DNA of 64,000 nt from positions 1,467,192 to 1,531,191 of the forward strand of contig CAVTPD010000003.1 of the NCBI GenBank assembly GCA_963736575.1, in the 5' to 3' direction. The stretch is from CAVTPD01 sp963736575 (GTDB lineage: Bacteria > Bacteroidota > Bacteroidia > Cytophagales > JAAEPT01). Shown piece by piece: positions 9,943 to 18,022 of this stretch (its first letter is position 1; each line of letters begins with the position of its first letter). A program made the translations under genes and the position numbers. The notes under the pieces are model-generated. The model saw only the letters and a program-made list of their open reading frames with translations. It did no database searches and was not told where the DNA came from.

Positions 9943-10659
9943 ATGAATAAAATTGAAGTAGTAACAGCGCAAAATGTTATTATAGAATACAATTTAGCGT
10001 CTGTTTTAGACCGAATTGTTGCTTTTGTACTAGATGTAGTTTTTGCGGTGTTGTTTTTTTTGGTGTTGTTGTTCATCACCAGTGTGGGTAAATTACCCGA
10101 ATGGATTTACAGTTTTGTAATGCTTTTTGTTTTTGTTGGTTACGATATAATCTTTGAAACCTTCAATAATGGCATGACGCCTGGTAAAAGTTTATTAAGT
10201 ATTAAAGTTATAAAACTGAATGGTGAAGGACTTTCTGCTTACGATGCTTTTGTGCGCTGGTCTTTTAAGTTAGTAGATGTATATTTTTGCTTCGGTTCAT
10301 TAGCTTCCCTTTTTATTATTTCTTCCGAAAAAAACCAACGCTTGGGTGATTATTTGGCCAGCACGGCGGTTATTAAAGTCAACCGTAAAAACAGAATGTC
10401 CTTAGACCGAATTATGTCTATTAACGAAGAGGTAGATTATTTGCCTACGTACCCTAATGTAATTCAGTTAAATAATGAAGATGTTTTGTTGATTCATGAA
10501 ACGGCTTCGCGCTTAAAAAAATATAAAAATGAAGTGCATGAAACGGCGGCCAATAAACTAAAAGTGAAACTAGAAGAAAAGTTAGAGGTTCAGTCTAAGG
10601 AAGAACCCCATACTTTCTTTACTACCTTAATAAAAGACTACGTATACCTTACGCGTTAA
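9943..10659 (+). CDS. RDD family membrane protein
   Basis: The protein of 238 residues begins with a classical RDD domain: NLASVLDRIVAFVLDVVFA, a GMTPGKSLLSIKV motif and the closing QRLGDYLAST. About four membrane helices lie in residues 20-140, followed by a charged cytoplasmic tail of ~100 residues. It is divergent from the SpoIIM-like operon and shares a 64-base control region with it, a conserved arrangement in Bacteroidota. It converges with and overlaps the 3' end of another RDD gene by 11 bases. Function unknown; transport roles have been proposed for some RDD proteins. Confidence 0.85.
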   Translation: MNKIEVVTAQNVIIEYNLASVLDRIVAFVLDVVFAVLFFLVLLFITSVGKLPEWIYSFVMLFVFVGYDIIFETFNNGMTPGKSLLSIKVIKLNGEGLSAYDAFVRWSFKLVDVYFCFGSLASLFIISSEKNQRLGDYLASTAVIKVNRKNRMSLDRIMSINEEVDYLPTYPNVIQLNNEDVLLIHETASRLKKYKNEVHETAANKLKVKLEEKLEVQSKEEPHTFFTTLIKDYVYLTR

Positions 10660-11071
10660 CCACTCTAGATTTAGCAAAAGAATCGTGCCATCCCACACGG
10701 TCTTTGCCCAAGAACGAAAAAGCATCAAACGGGATTAGTCTAGAAATACTGCGTATAAAAGCAGTTTGCAGGTCTGGTTCGGAACCATCTTCTTTAACCA
10801 CTTTGGTTTTTGTAATCATTTTACCCACTGTTTTTCCTGTAGTGCTTTCCATAACAAAATAATAAGCAAAATGGAGTAGGTAATAAACCACATTGGTTAA
10901 TAGCGCATTGTTTTGAATAACAGCAGGAAGCCCAACCGTAAAAGTGATACCAATAAATACCCCTTGGCTAAGAAGACTGTCAACAATTAAATTGGCAAAC
11001 CTTTTACCAGAACTAGCGGGTACAATTTCCAGCTCCTCTTCTTGTAGGTCTAAAACTATTTCTTCGCTCAT
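10649..11071 (-). CDS. RDD family membrane protein, short
   Basis: The protein of 140 residues has RFANLIVDSL (RDD entry motif), two to three helices, STTGKTVGKMITKTKVV and a closing RVGWHDSFAKSRVV. It starts inside the stop codon of the upstream membrane-protein gene (ATGA overlap, 11068-11071), so the two are translationally coupled. Role unknown. Confidence 0.85.
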   Translation of the reverse strand: MSEEIVLDLQEEELEIVPASSGKRFANLIVDSLLSQGVFIGITFTVGLPAVIQNNALLTNVVYYLLHFAYYFVMESTTGKTVGKMITKTKVVKEDGSEPDLQTAFIRSISRLIPFDAFSFLGKDRVGWHDSFAKSRVVNA

Positions 11072-11751
11072 TCTGTAGGGATTTCAGTTTTATAAATAAC
11101 TTTTTCAAACGAAATATAGAAGGCAATAAAGGTTACAGGTATAGTTACCAATAAACCAATGCCTAAAAGTAAGGCGCCACCAATATTTAACAATCCTAGT
11201 AGTAGAGCAAAACCAAAAAATCCCCACCAGTTTTTAGAAATCAGCTTACGTGAGAATTCTAAAGCCGGCCAAGTTTCTTTGTTTTCGAAAACAGCAATGT
11301 AAGCAGCCCATTTATAGGCTACAGCTAAATAAATACCCGGGATGATTAAAAAGAAAAGTCCTACAACGGTAAATAAGCTGCTTAATAAGCCTACTAACAT
11401 AAGTGGGATTAATACCCGAAATCCATGAAAAAACTCTTGAAAGTTTTCAATACGTTCTTTACGGATTATCTTTTTTGTAACCCATGCAAAACCAAAATAA
11501 AGTGCTGGCCCTAAGAATATGTTGGCAACAGTTCCTATAAAGGGTATAACAGAAGCAATACCTACAATTAAATAAGCCACTACAGTGAAGCCAATAAAAC
11601 TGCCTGCATTCATTTTGAAAATGTTAAAAGCCTCACCAATAATTCCGGTGGCATCTAATTCAAATCCGTTTTCTAATATTTCTTCTGCTCTAGCATCAAA
11701 ATCAAGGCTTTGTTCCTGGTTTAGATTGAAGTCTAGTACTTGTTCTTCCAA
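11068..11751 (-). CDS. Multi-pass membrane protein of unknown function (DUF975/YciC-like topology)
   Basis: The protein of 227 residues has a hydrophilic N-terminus (1-40) and about five hydrophobic segments (55-80, 85-105, 125-150, 155-170, 190-215). The pattern FFLIIPGIYLAVAYKWAAY near 155 resembles the PG-Y motif of DUF975/YciC and glycerophosphodiesterase-membrane domain proteins. It is coupled to the downstream RDD gene by a 4-base overlap. No function can be assigned. Confidence 0.65.
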   Translation of the reverse strand: MEEQVLDFNLNQEQSLDFDARAEEILENGFELDATGIIGEAFNIFKMNAGSFIGFTVVAYLIVGIASVIPFIGTVANIFLGPALYFGFAWVTKKIIRKERIENFQEFFHGFRVLIPLMLVGLLSSLFTVVGLFFLIIPGIYLAVAYKWAAYIAVFENKETWPALEFSRKLISKNWWGFFGFALLLGLLNIGGALLLGIGLLVTIPVTFIAFYISFEKVIYKTEIPTE

Positions 11752-11879
11752 AATAAAATTTAGTTAAAAGTTGATGGTTGGGAAAATAGTAAGAAAAACA
11801 CAAAGTAGGAATTGAATGGGGGAAAACTGTGGTTTTGAGTGTAGGAAAGAAATTACAATACTTATAAATTAATTGGTAA

Positions 11880-12085
11880 ACCGTAGATTATATTCATGAT
11901 AATCTGGTGAGAAATGGTTTGGTGGAAGAACAATATGGCGCGCGTTACGTAGTAAAACGCGTGCAGTATAATGCTACCAACGTCGCATCCTTTTTCTAAT
12001 TCCTCTTAAAAAGCTATTTTCAAAAGGTAATTATAGAGACAGCTTGGTAGTAGGCACGCGTTTAGCTGAAGCAACGCGCGCCAGA
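11880..12085. repeat. Miniature REP unit plus remnant of an older RAYT gene
   Basis: Two REP-type hairpins with CGCGTT/AACGCG stems lie at about 11942-11960 and 12057-12079. They match the outer arms of the full RAYT elements at 13282 and 16051, but only ~95 bases lie between them, and part of that (TAAAAAGCTATTTTCA) matches the left interior of the full elements. Just left of it (11885-11945) a frame reads VDYIHDNLVRNGLVEEQYGA, which resembles the catalytic-tyrosine region of RAYT (VDYIHNNPV) but is clearly diverged. So this is a deletion derivative lying against an older transposase fragment. It ends at an open tail (ARGEGFVNIQVG, stop at 12116-12118). Confidence 0.7.
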
Positions 12086-12131
12086 GGGGAAGGATTTGTG
12101 AACATTCAGGTTGGATAAATCAATAAATATA

Positions 12132-13277
12132 ATGAAGACTAAAACAATAATTTTAACAGTATTAATTATTTCAGCTCTATATGTAAAAGGTCAGGAATTT
12201 TTGATATTTAACGCTTGTCCCAAATGTAGCTTAGAGAATAAATCTCAAAATGTTGAGGTTTATTCGTCTCTAAATGACTCCCTAACTCTCAAAGACGTTT
12301 TTGAAGAAAAACAGTTCTATTTAACCGATATAAGGAGAATGGGTTTAAAAGAAAAAGTGCATTTAAGATATACTCACTTCAAGAGAAATATAGTTAAAGA
12401 CATTATTTATGATGTTAAAAGTGGAAAGACAATGACTATTACACCTGAAGAGATAAATTCATTTTCTCGTGTTAAAACGAATGATTTTGAATACTTTGAT
12501 GGTAAAAAATCAGGGCTTGTATATTGCTATTATTCTCGAGAGTATAATAATGTGAAATATAGAATAGCCTACTTTGAAAACGAGACAGTTACTTATTCTG
12601 ATTTTGATAAATCTAATGTGATTTATGCATATAAAACTTCTAGTGATTGGGCAACTGATTATTCATTTGGTGACATGAGTGTTTATATATATCCAAATGA
12701 AGGTTTTATTAAATATCCTATTACTACCGATACGACGAATCGACCAATTTCAGAATTTATATTCAATAATAAAGTAAAACATAAACAACTCGCTTCTTTT
12801 TCATTTTCAAATTTAGAATTGAAACTCATAGAAGTTGTAAGTGATGATACGAATAGTGTTTTTTTAAATTATAATGGGAAAATGAGATTTTGGATTTATA
12901 CAAAAGAAATCTCAAATTTTATGGGGAATGAATCCTATATAATAAGAACAATAATTTACAAAGAGCATGATGTTTTAGACTATAGTCATGATTTCTATGA
13001 AAATATTAAACGTAAAGATTTAGATATTCTTATAGGTGTAAAGGTTATTCCTGAGATAGAGGTGTTTGATGTAAAGAAACTTAAGTTAAAGAGGATTAAA
13101 TTGATCTCAAGTATTGATAATAATACTTCTTATGATTTTAAAATAATTGGAATTGAAAACAATTTATTGTTCTATGTAATTAATGAAAAATTGTTTTCAT
13201 TAAACTTAAAAAATGAGGATATAAAAATGGTGTCTCAAAACATACCTTTAAATTCGTATTTGTTGATTAAGCTATAA
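12132..13277 (+). CDS. Secreted protein of unknown function
   Basis: I chose the ATG at 12132, giving 381 residues, because it opens with a clear signal peptide (MKTKTIILTVLIISALYVKG, cleavage near residue 20). A TTG at 12111 is a weaker alternative. A CPKC motif follows soon after the signal peptide. The mature part is polar, beta-rich and low in similarity to anything I recognise. It follows a toxin-tail-like fragment by 13 bases, in the place where immunity genes sit in the neighbouring cassettes, so an immunity role is possible but unproven. Confidence 0.6.
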   Translation: MKTKTIILTVLIISALYVKGQEFLIFNACPKCSLENKSQNVEVYSSLNDSLTLKDVFEEKQFYLTDIRRMGLKEKVHLRYTHFKRNIVKDIIYDVKSGKTMTITPEEINSFSRVKTNDFEYFDGKKSGLVYCYYSREYNNVKYRIAYFENETVTYSDFDKSNVIYAYKTSSDWATDYSFGDMSVYIYPNEGFIKYPITTDTTNRPISEFIFNNKVKHKQLASFSFSNLELKLIEVVSDDTNSVFLNYNGKMRFWIYTKEISNFMGNESYIIRTIIYKEHDVLDYSHDFYENIKRKDLDILIGVKVIPEIEVFDVKKLKLKRIKLISSIDNNTSYDFKIIGIENNLLFYVINEKLFSLNLKNEDIKMVSQNIPLNSYLLIKL

Positions 13278-13281
13278 TGTC

Positions 13282-13991
13282 CCCCACTCGAGCGCGTTAC
13301 GCAGTAAAACGCGTTCGTTGTATGCTGTATAAAGCTAACAAAACAGTATCAATTTCCTAATTTCAATTAGAAAAGCTATTTTCATAAGACACTATTTTAT
13401 CATTTTTTATGTCGGAGAAATATAAGTTTAGGAATCCAGACGAGTTGTATTTTGTAACAAGTACAATAGTTTATTGGATAGACCTTTTTACAAGGAAAGA
13501 ATATAAGCACGTTTTAATAAATTGTTTAAAATATTACCAAGAAAAAAGAGGTTTGAGAATTCACGCTTATTGCATTATGTCAAGCCATCTTCATAAGGTT
13601 ATTAGCACTAAAAACGGTGAAAGTCTAAGTGCTATAATGAGGGATTTCAAAAAGCTAAGTAATAAAAAGCTAATAGAAGAAATCCGTTTAACGAATGAAA
13701 GCCGAAAAGAATGGTTGTTAAGAGCGTTCGAAAAAGCGGCCAAGCCTTTAAAAAGAATTACGGCTAATAAATAATGGAAAGATGGTAACCACCCAATAGA
13801 ATTAGATAGTTTTGAGATGGTGCAACAAAAAGTAGATTATATTCATAATAATCCGGAGAGTCTGAAATTGTGGAAGAACCGGAATATTACTGGTATAGTT
13901 CAGCAAGAGATTATGCGGGTAAGAAAGGTTTTTTGGAGATAGATACGGTTTGGTAAGCACGCGTTTAGCTAACGCAACGCGCGCCAGAAGG
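13282..13991 (+). mobile_element. REP/RAYT element, copy 1 (defective)
   Basis: This 710-bp unit matches the unit at 16051-16761 almost base for base. The left edge is CCCCACTCGAGCGCG with a hairpin (CGCGTT, loop, AACGCG). The right edge has a hairpin of the same stem (CGCGTT TAGCTAACGC AACGCG) followed by CGCCAGAAGG. It holds a broken RAYT gene. It ends exactly where a toxin-like tail begins (13991). Confidence 0.8.
13409..13956 (+). pseudogene. REP-associated tyrosine transposase (RAYT), disrupted copy
   Basis: The reading frame starts as the intact copy at 16178 does, but a T-to-A change makes a TAA after 121 codons (ITANK-stop). Further on one T is missing (AATCCGGAGAG instead of AATCCGGTAGAG). 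The HxH pair is still present (SHLHKV), but two neighbouring residues differ from the intact copy (N59S, M63K). With only about nine base differences over the gene the inactivation is recent. It is probably mobilised, if at all, in trans by the intact copy. Confidence 0.85.
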
Positions 13992-14101
13992 TGAGAATTT
14001 TAGCTAAGGTAGCACCAAATGGATCAGTGACTTATAAATACATAAGTGAAACTGGTTATTTGACAAAAGGAGGTGGTCCTCTAGGTGATTTTACTCCATG
14101 A
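13991..14101 (+). pseudogene. C-terminal tail of a polymorphic toxin, head missing
   Basis: Thirty-six codons are open from the element edge to a TGA at 14099-14101: they open VRILAKVAPNGSVTYKY and close GGGPLGDFTP. The frame is closed upstream inside the RAYT element, so only the tail survives. The stop overlaps the start of the PoNi-type immunity gene (ATGA), the usual toxin-immunity coupling. That overlap, the absence of a start and the position support a toxin remnant. The toxin fold cannot be named from this length; a PoNe-type DNase would be expected from the immunity partner. Confidence 0.6.
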
Positions 14102-14868
14102 TTCAGATGAGAGATAAAAATAAGAATAAAGAATATTTTGAGGGGTATCTCTCAAAATCAATAGAGCGTCATCATAAAAGAGCTGAGAAAATTCAGGCTC
14201 AAAATTTAGAAGAAGAAAAGGTAGTTACTCTTAATCATATGATGATTGGTAGTTTGATTGGTAGAATAAAAGCTATTTATTCATCTGGATTAGAAATAGA
14301 GCAGATGACACCTTTGCTTATTGAGGCCATTGATATTTCATCATTGAGTTGGCCTGGAAATAGAAAATTCATCGGAAGCGAGGGTGTAGAGTTGGATCAA
14401 TACTCTTTAGGTACATATGATGAAATGTTGTGGATGCTTTCATTAGGCTATTTGTTGGATATTCCTACAGAGCATTTTGAAAAGCTAGTATATATCATTG
14501 ATCAGGATCAGGTAAAGGATAAGTTGTTTGAGTTCATCATATCAGCAAAAATTCAAACTCGTTCTAATTTAGAGCAAGAGAGTTACAAAAATGGATGGAA
14601 GATTTTTGGTAAGATGCGAGAAGCCACAGAGGTAGTTGATAAAGCCAAGGCGGAATCACTCATTAAGGTTTTTTTAGAAAAAGAATGGTACAAGGAACAT
14701 AAAAATGTTGGTTGGTATGGCAATCATAAAGGAAAACATGATACCTACAGTGGTTATTGGTGTTTTGAAGCAGCAGCGGTTGTTGCAATAAAAGGTTTGA
14801 ACGATACAAGTTTCAGGGATAATGAATACTATCCAAAAGATTTAGTAGACTACTTTAGAAAATCTTAA
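14098..14868 (+). CDS. PoNi-type immunity protein (DUF1910/DUF1911)
   Basis: The protein of 256 residues is all-helical. The N-terminal half fits DUF1910 and the C-terminal half DUF1911, including the diagnostic GYWCFEAAA (219-227) and a final YYPKDLVDYF. Proteins of this family (PoNi) neutralise PoNe-type DNase toxins delivered by type VI or related systems. No signal peptide is seen, consistent with a cytoplasmic antidote. Its ATG overlaps the stop of a toxin tail by four bases. As the toxin is truncated this is an orphan immunity gene, which may still protect against neighbours. Confidence 0.8.
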   Translation: MIQMRDKNKNKEYFEGYLSKSIERHHKRAEKIQAQNLEEEKVVTLNHMMIGSLIGRIKAIYSSGLEIEQMTPLLIEAIDISSLSWPGNRKFIGSEGVELDQYSLGTYDEMLWMLSLGYLLDIPTEHFEKLVYIIDQDQVKDKLFEFIISAKIQTRSNLEQESYKNGWKIFGKMREATEVVDKAKAESLIKVFLEKEWYKEHKNVGWYGNHKGKHDTYSGYWCFEAAAVVAIKGLNDTSFRDNEYYPKDLVDYFRKS

Positions 14869-14873
14869 TAAAT

Positions 14874-15446
14874 ATGAAAAGGATAACTTTAATTATTATA
14901 ATAGCAATAATTATACTTGTTGCATACAATTTACCTTATCCTGTCTATAAGATATCACCATTTTTAATAAGCCTTGTTTTAAGCTTGGCAATAAGCACAA
15001 GTATAGTTTTATTATTACTTAACATATGGCCATGGGAGATAAAGCTGGCAATTAAAAAAACTGCCCATTTACATAATTTATGGACAGTTAATATTTTAGT
15101 TTTTATTTTCAGTGTGGTGATTTCTGTAATTGTTTTCTATAATAATTATGTGTCCTTAGAGTCATCTAAATTGTCGGGTCATCTTGTGGAAACATCTGCC
15201 GAAATAATAGACAAAAGAATTGAAACTAATTATAGAAGGTTTTCAGCGCATGAATATCAGGTAATAACTGTAAAGTATAAAGTAGATGGTAAGCTGTATA
15301 AATCTGAGTTGTCTCAACCGTATACAGGCAGCGATTTAGAACATAGTTCACAAGGAACCTTAGCAGAAAAGCCTTTTCCTAATGTAGGAGAAATGATTGA
15401 AATTTATTATTCGCAACAAACTCCAACTTTAATTAAACGAAAATAG
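14874..15446 (+). CDS. DUF3592-like membrane protein
   Basis: The protein of 190 residues has about three hydrophobic helices (4-20, 28-50, 66-90) and then a soluble beta domain of ~90 residues. The latter contains VKYKVDGKLYKSELSQPYT and ends IEIYYSQQTPT, the typical DUF3592 ending (x-V-x-Y-x-P-x-N/x-P). It follows the immunity gene by 5 bases and probably shares its transcript. Function unknown. Confidence 0.65.
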   Translation: MKRITLIIIIAIIILVAYNLPYPVYKISPFLISLVLSLAISTSIVLLLLNIWPWEIKLAIKKTAHLHNLWTVNILVFIFSVVISVIVFYNNYVSLESSKLSGHLVETSAEIIDKRIETNYRRFSAHEYQVITVKYKVDGKLYKSELSQPYTGSDLEHSSQGTLAEKPFPNVGEMIEIYYSQQTPTLIKRK

Positions 15447-15447
15447 C

Positions 15448-15687
15448 ATGATTGGTTTATCTATACTCGAAATACAAGTGATAGCATTCTTAATTGGAGC
15501 TATATTTGGTTGGTTTTATGCAAAAAAGATATTGAAAAACAAACTTTTGGGTTTGGTTATATGTGGTTTAGGCGCAGCTCTAATTAATTATTTAGGTAAT
15601 TTCTATGTGTTTTATTCCGTATTTTTAATTCCAGTATATTCTTTACTAGGCGCATGGGCTTTTAGCATGATTCTTAAAAAAATATAG
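15448..15687 (+). CDS. Small membrane protein, unknown
   Basis: Seventy-nine residues with three hydrophobic stretches (5-24, 33-50, 55-75). It starts one base after the previous stop, so it belongs to the PoNi/DUF3592 transcript. I recognise no family. Confidence 0.55.
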   Translation: MIGLSILEIQVIAFLIGAIFGWFYAKKILKNKLLGLVICGLGAALINYLGNFYVFYSVFLIPVYSLLGAWAFSMILKKI

Positions 15688-15791
15688 ATAGTACATCTGT
15701 CTCCCCGCTAGCGCGAGCTTGTAGTGAGTGTTGCACAACACCAAATTTTAAAACAGTTTATCGTTCTGCTGTCAGAAATCATTAAAGGAAA

Positions 15792-16049
15792 TTAGTTTTC
15801 GAATAGTATATAGTTGTATCTTTTATTGAAAAACAGTTCTGTATCTATTAAAAGAGCCTTCAATCTCACTAAATAATTTGTTTTGGCTGTTTTATTATTA
15901 AATCGTATCAATTTTTTAAGATTATAAGCTATCGCTGATAGGATTAAGTGTTTGGAAGCACTTTTTAAACCTTTAGTTAACGTTTTTTTGGCACTATGAT
16001 ACTCCGTTATCGTTCCTATAACCGGTTCCACAGTACTTTGCCTCAATCT
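15792..16049 (-). pseudogene. IS1182-type transposase, C-terminal remnant
   Basis: About 85 residues remain. They open with RQSTVEPVIGTI, which is the last DDE-region signature of IS1182/IS5-type transposases (the E of the triad), and continue with LILSAIAYNLKKLIRF, the usual C-terminal helix. The 5' part is missing exactly where the second RAYT element begins (16051), so that element probably cut it. Sequence from 15700 to 15790 (CTAGCGCGAGCTTG, GTTGCACAACACC) may include the IS end but no clear partner end is left. Confidence 0.75.
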
Positions 16050-16050
16050 T

Positions 16051-16761
16051 CCCCACTCGAGCGCGTTACGCAGTAAAACGCGTTCGTTGTATGCAGTATA
16101 AAGCTAACAAAACAGTATCAATTTCCTAATTTCAATTAGAAAAGTTATTTTCAAAAGACACTATTTTACCATTTTTTATGTCAGAGAAATATAAGTTTAG
16201 GAATCCAGACGAGTTGTATTTTGTAACTAGTACAATAGTTTATTGGATAGATCTTTTTACAAGGAAAGAATATAAGCACGTTTTAATAAATTGTTTAAAA
16301 TATTACCAAGAAAAAAGGGGTTTGAGAATTCACGCTTATTGCATTATGTCAAACCATCTTCATATGGTTATTAGCACTAAAAACGGTGAAAGTCTAAGTG
16401 CTATAATGAAGGATTTCAAAAAGCTAAGTAATAAAAAGCTAATAGAAGAAATCCGTTTAACGAATGAAAGCCGAAAAGAATGGTTGTTAAGAGCGTTCGA
16501 AAAAGCGGCCAAGCCTTTAAAAAGAATTACGGCTAATAAATTATGGAAAGATGGTAACCACCCAATAGAATTAGATAGTTTTGAGATGGTGCAACAAAAA
16601 GTAGATTATATTCATAATAATCCGGTAGAGTCTGAAATTGTGGAAGAACCGGAATATTACTGGTATAGTTCAGCAAGAGATTATGCGGGTAAGAAAGGTT
16701 TTTTGGAGATAGATACGGTTTGGTAAGCACGCGTTTAGCTAACGCAACGCGCGCCAGAAGG
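16051..16761 (+). mobile_element. REP/RAYT element, copy 2 (apparently intact)
   Basis: This is a 711-bp unit with REP hairpins at both edges: left CGCGTT-ACGCAGTAA-AACGCG, right CGCGTT-TAGCTAACGC-AACGCG. A full-length RAYT gene lies between them. It is nearly identical to the unit at 13282. The left edge abuts a truncated IS1182-type gene, and the right edge abuts a toxin-like tail at 16762. The paired hairpins flanking a Y1 transposase are the expected architecture of a self-mobile REP unit. Confidence 0.85.
16178..16726 (+). CDS. REP-associated tyrosine transposase (RAYT, Y1/HUH)
   Basis: The protein of 182 residues has an HUH motif in MSNHLHMV (H60, H62) and the catalytic tyrosine Y144 in VDYIHNNPV, with the closing YWYSSARDYAG typical of RAYTs. 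HUH-Y1 enzymes cut single-stranded DNA at hairpins and form a 5'-phosphotyrosine link. The REP hairpins on both sides are the likely substrate. The start (ATG, MSEKYKF) is shared with the broken copy. All expected catalytic residues are present. Confidence 0.9.
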   Translation: MSEKYKFRNPDELYFVTSTIVYWIDLFTRKEYKHVLINCLKYYQEKRGLRIHAYCIMSNHLHMVISTKNGESLSAIMKDFKKLSNKKLIEEIRLTNESRKEWLLRAFEKAAKPLKRITANKLWKDGNHPIELDSFEMVQQKVDYIHNNPVESEIVEEPEYYWYSSARDYAGKKGFLEIDTVW

Positions 16762-16875
16762 TTTACTTCAGGAATAAAATTTACTGTCACTGAAAAAGGG
16801 GAAAAACCGGAAATCAAATTAAATACAGAATATACATTTGAAATTACAAAAACAGATTATACAATTTATCCATAA
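16762..16875 (+). pseudogene. C-terminal tail of an unknown secreted/toxin protein, head missing
   Basis: The frame is open from the edge of the RAYT element to TAA at 16873-16875, opening FTSGIKFTVTEKGEKPEIK and closing ITKTDYTIYP. It continues in frame leftward through the REP arm (TRLANATRARR). The following gene begins at the very next base. This repeats the pattern at 13991. The tail itself matches no family I can name. Confidence 0.5.
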
Positions 16876-17577
16876 ATGAAAAAGTTAAAACCAATTCTAT
16901 TGTTGTTACTTTTTATAGTAGCATCTTCAAGTTTTTCTCAAATTGTTGTGAAAGATAGTTCTGCACTACAGCTTTATGATGGTAAACATCAGGCAAAAGC
17001 TTATTCGTATGAAGAGTATAAAATCCAATCAGTTAAAACTGTAAACTACCCAGTAAATTTAAAAGATTTAACTCAATACCTAATAGCAGAAATATCTACA
17101 GACTCTTTATTTTTTTATAAAAGCTTACATTTAAATCCTGAAAAAACTGTGGGTTATACTCAAGAAGACTTAAATATTGGCGCCTCATATCCTAGAAATT
17201 CGTTTTACTATCTTGTATTATTTAAGCTAGATGTAAAAGTAGATAGTATGCGATATACATTTCTCAAAATACATCAATACAGAAAAGAGAAAATAAGTAC
17301 GTTTGCTAGATCCTATATTTCAAGTGACGGTAGGTATTACGAATATATCGATAAAGTGACTAATAAATACAGTTCTGTTTTGTTTGTTCTTAAACAAGAA
17401 TATTTAGAAGATGTTTTTATAAAGCATGCCTCCACAGAACCTATCTTACATAAGTTAATAACAGATAATTATGCAAATGGTGTAGTAGACTTAGAAAAGT
17501 TGGTAACAGAATTAAATGAACTTGCCATAAGCAATAGAGAGGAGATGAAAAAGTTTATTGACCCGTATATATATTAA
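16876..17577 (+). CDS. Secreted or periplasmic protein, possible immunity protein
   Basis: The protein of 233 residues has a signal peptide (residues 1-21, ending SSFSQ). The mature part is polar with aromatic-rich beta segments. The ATG follows the TAA of the preceding tail with no gap, as expected for a toxin-immunity pair. No domain is recognised. A periplasmic antidote is an inference from position only. Confidence 0.55.
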   Translation: MKKLKPILLLLLFIVASSSFSQIVVKDSSALQLYDGKHQAKAYSYEEYKIQSVKTVNYPVNLKDLTQYLIAEISTDSLFFYKSLHLNPEKTVGYTQEDLNIGASYPRNSFYYLVLFKLDVKVDSMRYTFLKIHQYRKEKISTFARSYISSDGRYYEYIDKVTNKYSSVLFVLKQEYLEDVFIKHASTEPILHKLITDNYANGVVDLEKLVTELNELAISNREEMKKFIDPYIY

Positions 17578-17583
17578 TTTTAT

Positions 17584-17614
17584 CGCCCTCGTTTAGAGAA
17601 GCGTAACGAGGGCG
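17584..17614. repeat. Perfect 10-bp-stem hairpin (REP-like or terminator)
   Basis: CGCCCTCGTT and AACGAGGGCG enclose TAGAGAAGCGT, seven bases after the stop of the preceding gene. There is no T run after it, so a REP-like palindrome is at least as likely as a terminator. A smaller hairpin (GCGAT TGT ATCGC) follows near 17625. Confidence 0.6.
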
Positions 17615-18022
17615 GAAGAGAATAGCGATTGTATCGCGGTATTGAAACAAAGGGGTTAAAAGTATAAATTGCAGTAAGCTATTTTTAAAGATTTTTAAAT
17701 GTCGGTAGATAAATATAAAATCCGTTACAGGCATTAAAATTTTTTGTTAAAAAAGCATTTCTTCCCCTCTATATTCGGAACTATTATTTCTTATTATTTG
17801 TAAAAAGCGCACACTAGATTAGTGTCTGAATTCACTAAAAAGAAACGGGCTTTCTAAATAGATGAAATTTATAAATCTTAAAGAAACCTACAAGTAGCAT
17901 GAAATAGAAACGGGTATAATTCAGTACCAGAATCAATGACAGTTAAGAGAGCAAAGTTTACCACTCAATTGCGCATGATTCCCTAATAGAGGAAATAAAA
18001 TTTAAATTTAATTGGCGCAAAA
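17615..18022. other. Geneless interval upstream of the alpha-amylase gene
   Basis: About 400 AT-rich bases without a credible reading frame. Apart from the small GCGAT/ATCGC hairpin I see no repeat, RNA gene or clear promoter. It must contain the amylase promoter. Confidence 0.5.

Noticed and set aside
12111..12131. TTG at 12111 as the start of the secreted protein
   Set aside because: It would put seven polar residues before the signal peptide and overlap the preceding tail; the ATG at 12132 opens directly with the signal peptide.
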